Shown: piece after piece, positions 62,599-64,000 of the stretch
How positions within the stretch are numbered: position 1 is the first letter of the stretch
Layout of the letters: each line of letters opens with the position of its first letter
From: UBA1573 sp034005165
GTDB taxonomy: Bacteria > Pseudomonadota > Alphaproteobacteria > Micavibrionales > Micavibrionaceae
Length of the DNA stretch: 64,000 nucleotides
Reading direction: 5' to 3'
Assembly: GCA_034005165.1 (NCBI GenBank)
Contig: JAVEVE010000003.1
Span: 212,455 to 276,454, forward strand
Notes under the pieces: model-generated
Database searches by the model: none
What the model saw: only the letters and a program-made list of their open reading frames with translations
What the model was told of the DNA's origin: nothing
Position numbers and translations under genes: made by a program

Positions 62599-63522
62599 TT
62601 ACATAAAATTCAAGCTAGCAGAAACACTGCGTTTCATAGTGTTTGTAGCCTGTTCAATGCGATCTAATCCTGAATCAACGACTGACGCAGCATTATCTCT
62701 GAAATCGGCAATTTTTCCCGAAACCTTATTGGCAACTCCAACAACAGCCTCGCAAGCAGCTTCGCCAGCCTGACGCCCTACATTCCCGGCAGCTTGCCCA
62801 ACTATCGGAGCGGAAGCTGCAATTGCAGCTCCGCCGACAAGCCCAACCCCACTCCAAGATGTACCGGCAGCGACAGTAACACCCGCAGTTAAAGTGACGC
62901 CCGTAGCGCCACCTTCAGCCATAGCACCAGCGGCCTCCCCGAAAGCCTTACACATATGCCCTTGCCGAGCCTCTGTTGCCCCCGGGAGCACATTCTCAAC
63001 AGCCGCGTTAACTGTAGCCTTTGCCACACTCCCAACAGTGGCATCAGGCTCGGCAGCAGCAGCAAAGCCGGCAGCCCCAGCTCCAAGAATACCGACGCTC
63101 ACGCGCGCCATAATCCCGCCCGCCTTCCCTAATCTGGAAAGATTGGCCGTAGATAAGTGCTCTGTTTTATTCATTTGCAGCGCGCTGGATTGAGAAAAGG
63201 ACATGCCCTGACCGGAAGGATGCTTCCCTTCCAGAACATTGGTAAGGCTGTTCATTGATTGTTTGGAAGCATCACGAGCTATACCCCCAGCACCATCACT
63301 GACTTTTTGATATTGCTGGGCAATTTCAGCAACTCGCATTTTATGAATTTCATCCCCACTTAAGTTCTGATGAAATTCCGGTTTATATTTCATCAACTCG
63401 GCTGAAACCCCGTTTGGGTTACCAGGGTGGCGACTTTCAGCCCATTGGACCAGCTTCTTTGCTTCATCAAAAGCCTTTCTATCATTCGGCGTAAGTTCAT
63501 TTTGTAGAGAAAGCGTGGCCAT
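62599..63522 (-). CDS. Orphan protein with Gly/Ala hydrophobic core
   Basis: Not recognised. A 307-residue protein beginning MATLSLQNELTPNDRKAF: the first ~130 residues are soluble and helical. Residues about 135-265 are Ala/Gly/Val-rich and weakly hydrophobic (VGILGAGAAGFAAAAEP; GVTLTAGVTVAAGTSW), like amphipathic glycine-zipper regions of membrane-inserting proteins. The end is helical and charged. No signal peptide. It resembles in style the 688-aa orphan at 12020-14086. A type IV effector or phage-like membrane protein are guesses only. It follows tuf after a terminator. Confidence 0.6.
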   Translation of the reverse strand: MATLSLQNELTPNDRKAFDEAKKLVQWAESRHPGNPNGVSAELMKYKPEFHQNLSGDEIHKMRVAEIAQQYQKVSDGAGGIARDASKQSMNSLTNVLEGKHPSGQGMSFSQSSALQMNKTEHLSTANLSRLGKAGGIMARVSVGILGAGAAGFAAAAEPDATVGSVAKATVNAAVENVLPGATEARQGHMCKAFGEAAGAMAEGGATGVTLTAGVTVAAGTSWSGVGLVGGAAIAASAPIVGQAAGNVGRQAGEAACEAVVGVANKVSGKIADFRDNAASVVDSGLDRIEQATNTMKRSVSASLNFM

Positions 63523-63609
63523 ATATTGTCCTTTTCATACAGTATTTTCAGTATGTTACAGACAAAATCTTTAAGAATTATGAGAAATGAATAAAATTGT
63601 AAGTAATAA

Positions 63610-63633
63610 AAAATCCCGCTTCTGCGGGATTTT
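63610..63633 (-). terminator. Rho-independent terminator after tuf
   Basis: A perfect 10-bp stem (63610-63619 with 63624-63633; AAAATCCCGC/GCGGGATTTT) with a 4-nt loop lies 24 bp after the tuf stop codon, T-rich on the minus side. Confidence 0.85.
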
Positions 63634-63656
63634 AAAATCTTTAAACCTTAAGTGAC

Positions 63657-64000
63657 TTAAGCAATAATTTTAGCGACGACGCCTGCACCGACGGTACGGC
63701 CGCCCTCACGGATTGCGAAGCGCAGACCTTCGTTCATCGCGATTGGCGCGATCAACTTGACGGTCAGGTTGATGTTGTCACCAGGCATAACCATTTCGGT
63801 TCCTTCCGGAAGCGTAACTTCACCGGTCACGTCAGTTGTACGGAAGTAAAACTGTGGACGGTAGTTCGCAAAAAATGGAGTATGACGTCCGCCTTCTTCT
63901 TTCGAAAGAATATAGGTCTCTGCTGTGAATGTGGTGTGTGGCGTAATAGAACCAGGAGCAGCCAAAACTTGTCCGCGCTCTACTTCCTCACGTTTTGTAC
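63657..64000 (-). CDS. tuf: Elongation factor Tu, C-terminal part
   Basis: Carries aminoacyl-tRNA to the ribosome. The frame enters from the window edge as TKREEVERGQVLAAPGSITP and ends VGAGVVAKIIA. It covers about the last 113 residues: domain III with FTAETYILSKEEGGRHTPFF, RPQFYFRTTDVTGEV and PGDNINLTVKLIAPIAM. Only the 3' end is inside the window. Codon use is notably GC-rich at third positions compared with neighbours, as expected of a highly expressed gene. Confidence 0.97.
   Translation of the reverse strand, partial: TKREEVERGQVLAAPGSITPHTTFTAETYILSKEEGGRHTPFFANYRPQFYFRTTDVTGEVTLPEGTEMVMPGDNINLTVKLIAPIAMNEGLRFAIREGGRTVGAGVVAKIIA

Overview
The window looks like a chromosomal contig from an alphaproteobacterium. 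The evidence is a cox assembly cluster (heme O synthase, CoxF-like peptide, Cox11, subunit III, DUF983), an ancestral-type six-domain S1 next to cytidylate kinase, a tuf/tRNA-Trp pairing and generally alphaproteobacterial housekeeping proteins. Three DotA/TraY-like proteins and many lineage-specific orphan genes would fit a little-studied order such as the Micavibrio-like predators, but that placement is inference. The contig is a scaffold: it has one 10-N gap flanked by a perfect 127-bp duplication.

Layout. 1-3.4 kb: respiratory oxidase assembly genes on the minus strand. 3.4-6.5 kb: ilvA and orphan genes. 7-9.7 kb: fabD and fabG, split by an inverted LapG-like cysteine protease gene. 9.8-14.1 kb: DEAD-box RNA helicase with a long basic repeat tail, then a large orphan membrane protein. 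14.3-16.7 kb: secreted tandem-repeat protein, L,D-transpeptidase-like protein and lipoprotein. 16.7-21.7 kb: aroA, a penicillin-binding carboxypeptidase, cmk and rpsA. 22-36 kb: a minus-strand surface-adhesion locus holding a giant type I-secreted VCBS-type adhesin, a TolC-like outer-membrane protein, an ABC exporter, a membrane fusion protein and a Ppx/GppA phosphatase. 36-37.6 kb: a strong promoter driving a structured RNA leader, a stand-alone receiver protein and a helical partner. 37.6-46.8 kb: serA, an M16 peptidase, YqgE/AlgH, an O-acyltransferase, tRNA-Ala, mscL, a BI-1 protein, an EamA-like transporter and small secreted proteins. 46.9-57.3 kb: mltA and three tandem DotA/TraY-like genes. 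57.5-59.2 kb: EF-P with its arginine rhamnosyltransferase EarP. 59.3-61.8 kb: def, gmd and fcl (GDP-L-fucose synthesis). 61.8-64 kb: tRNA-Trp, two orphan genes and the 3' end of tuf.

How the genes connect. The adhesin and its type I exporter form a complete secretion cassette. The adhesin carries three LapG-like PAAG sites after a duplicated N-terminal domain, and a LapG-family protease is encoded 28 kb away, so regulated surface retention is a testable model. EF-P has Arg at position 32 and sits directly after earP, a linked translation-factor/modifier pair better known from beta- and gammaproteobacteria. Several genes have a -10 box only 6-7 nt before the start codon and no Shine-Dalgarno sequence, which suggests leaderless mRNAs.
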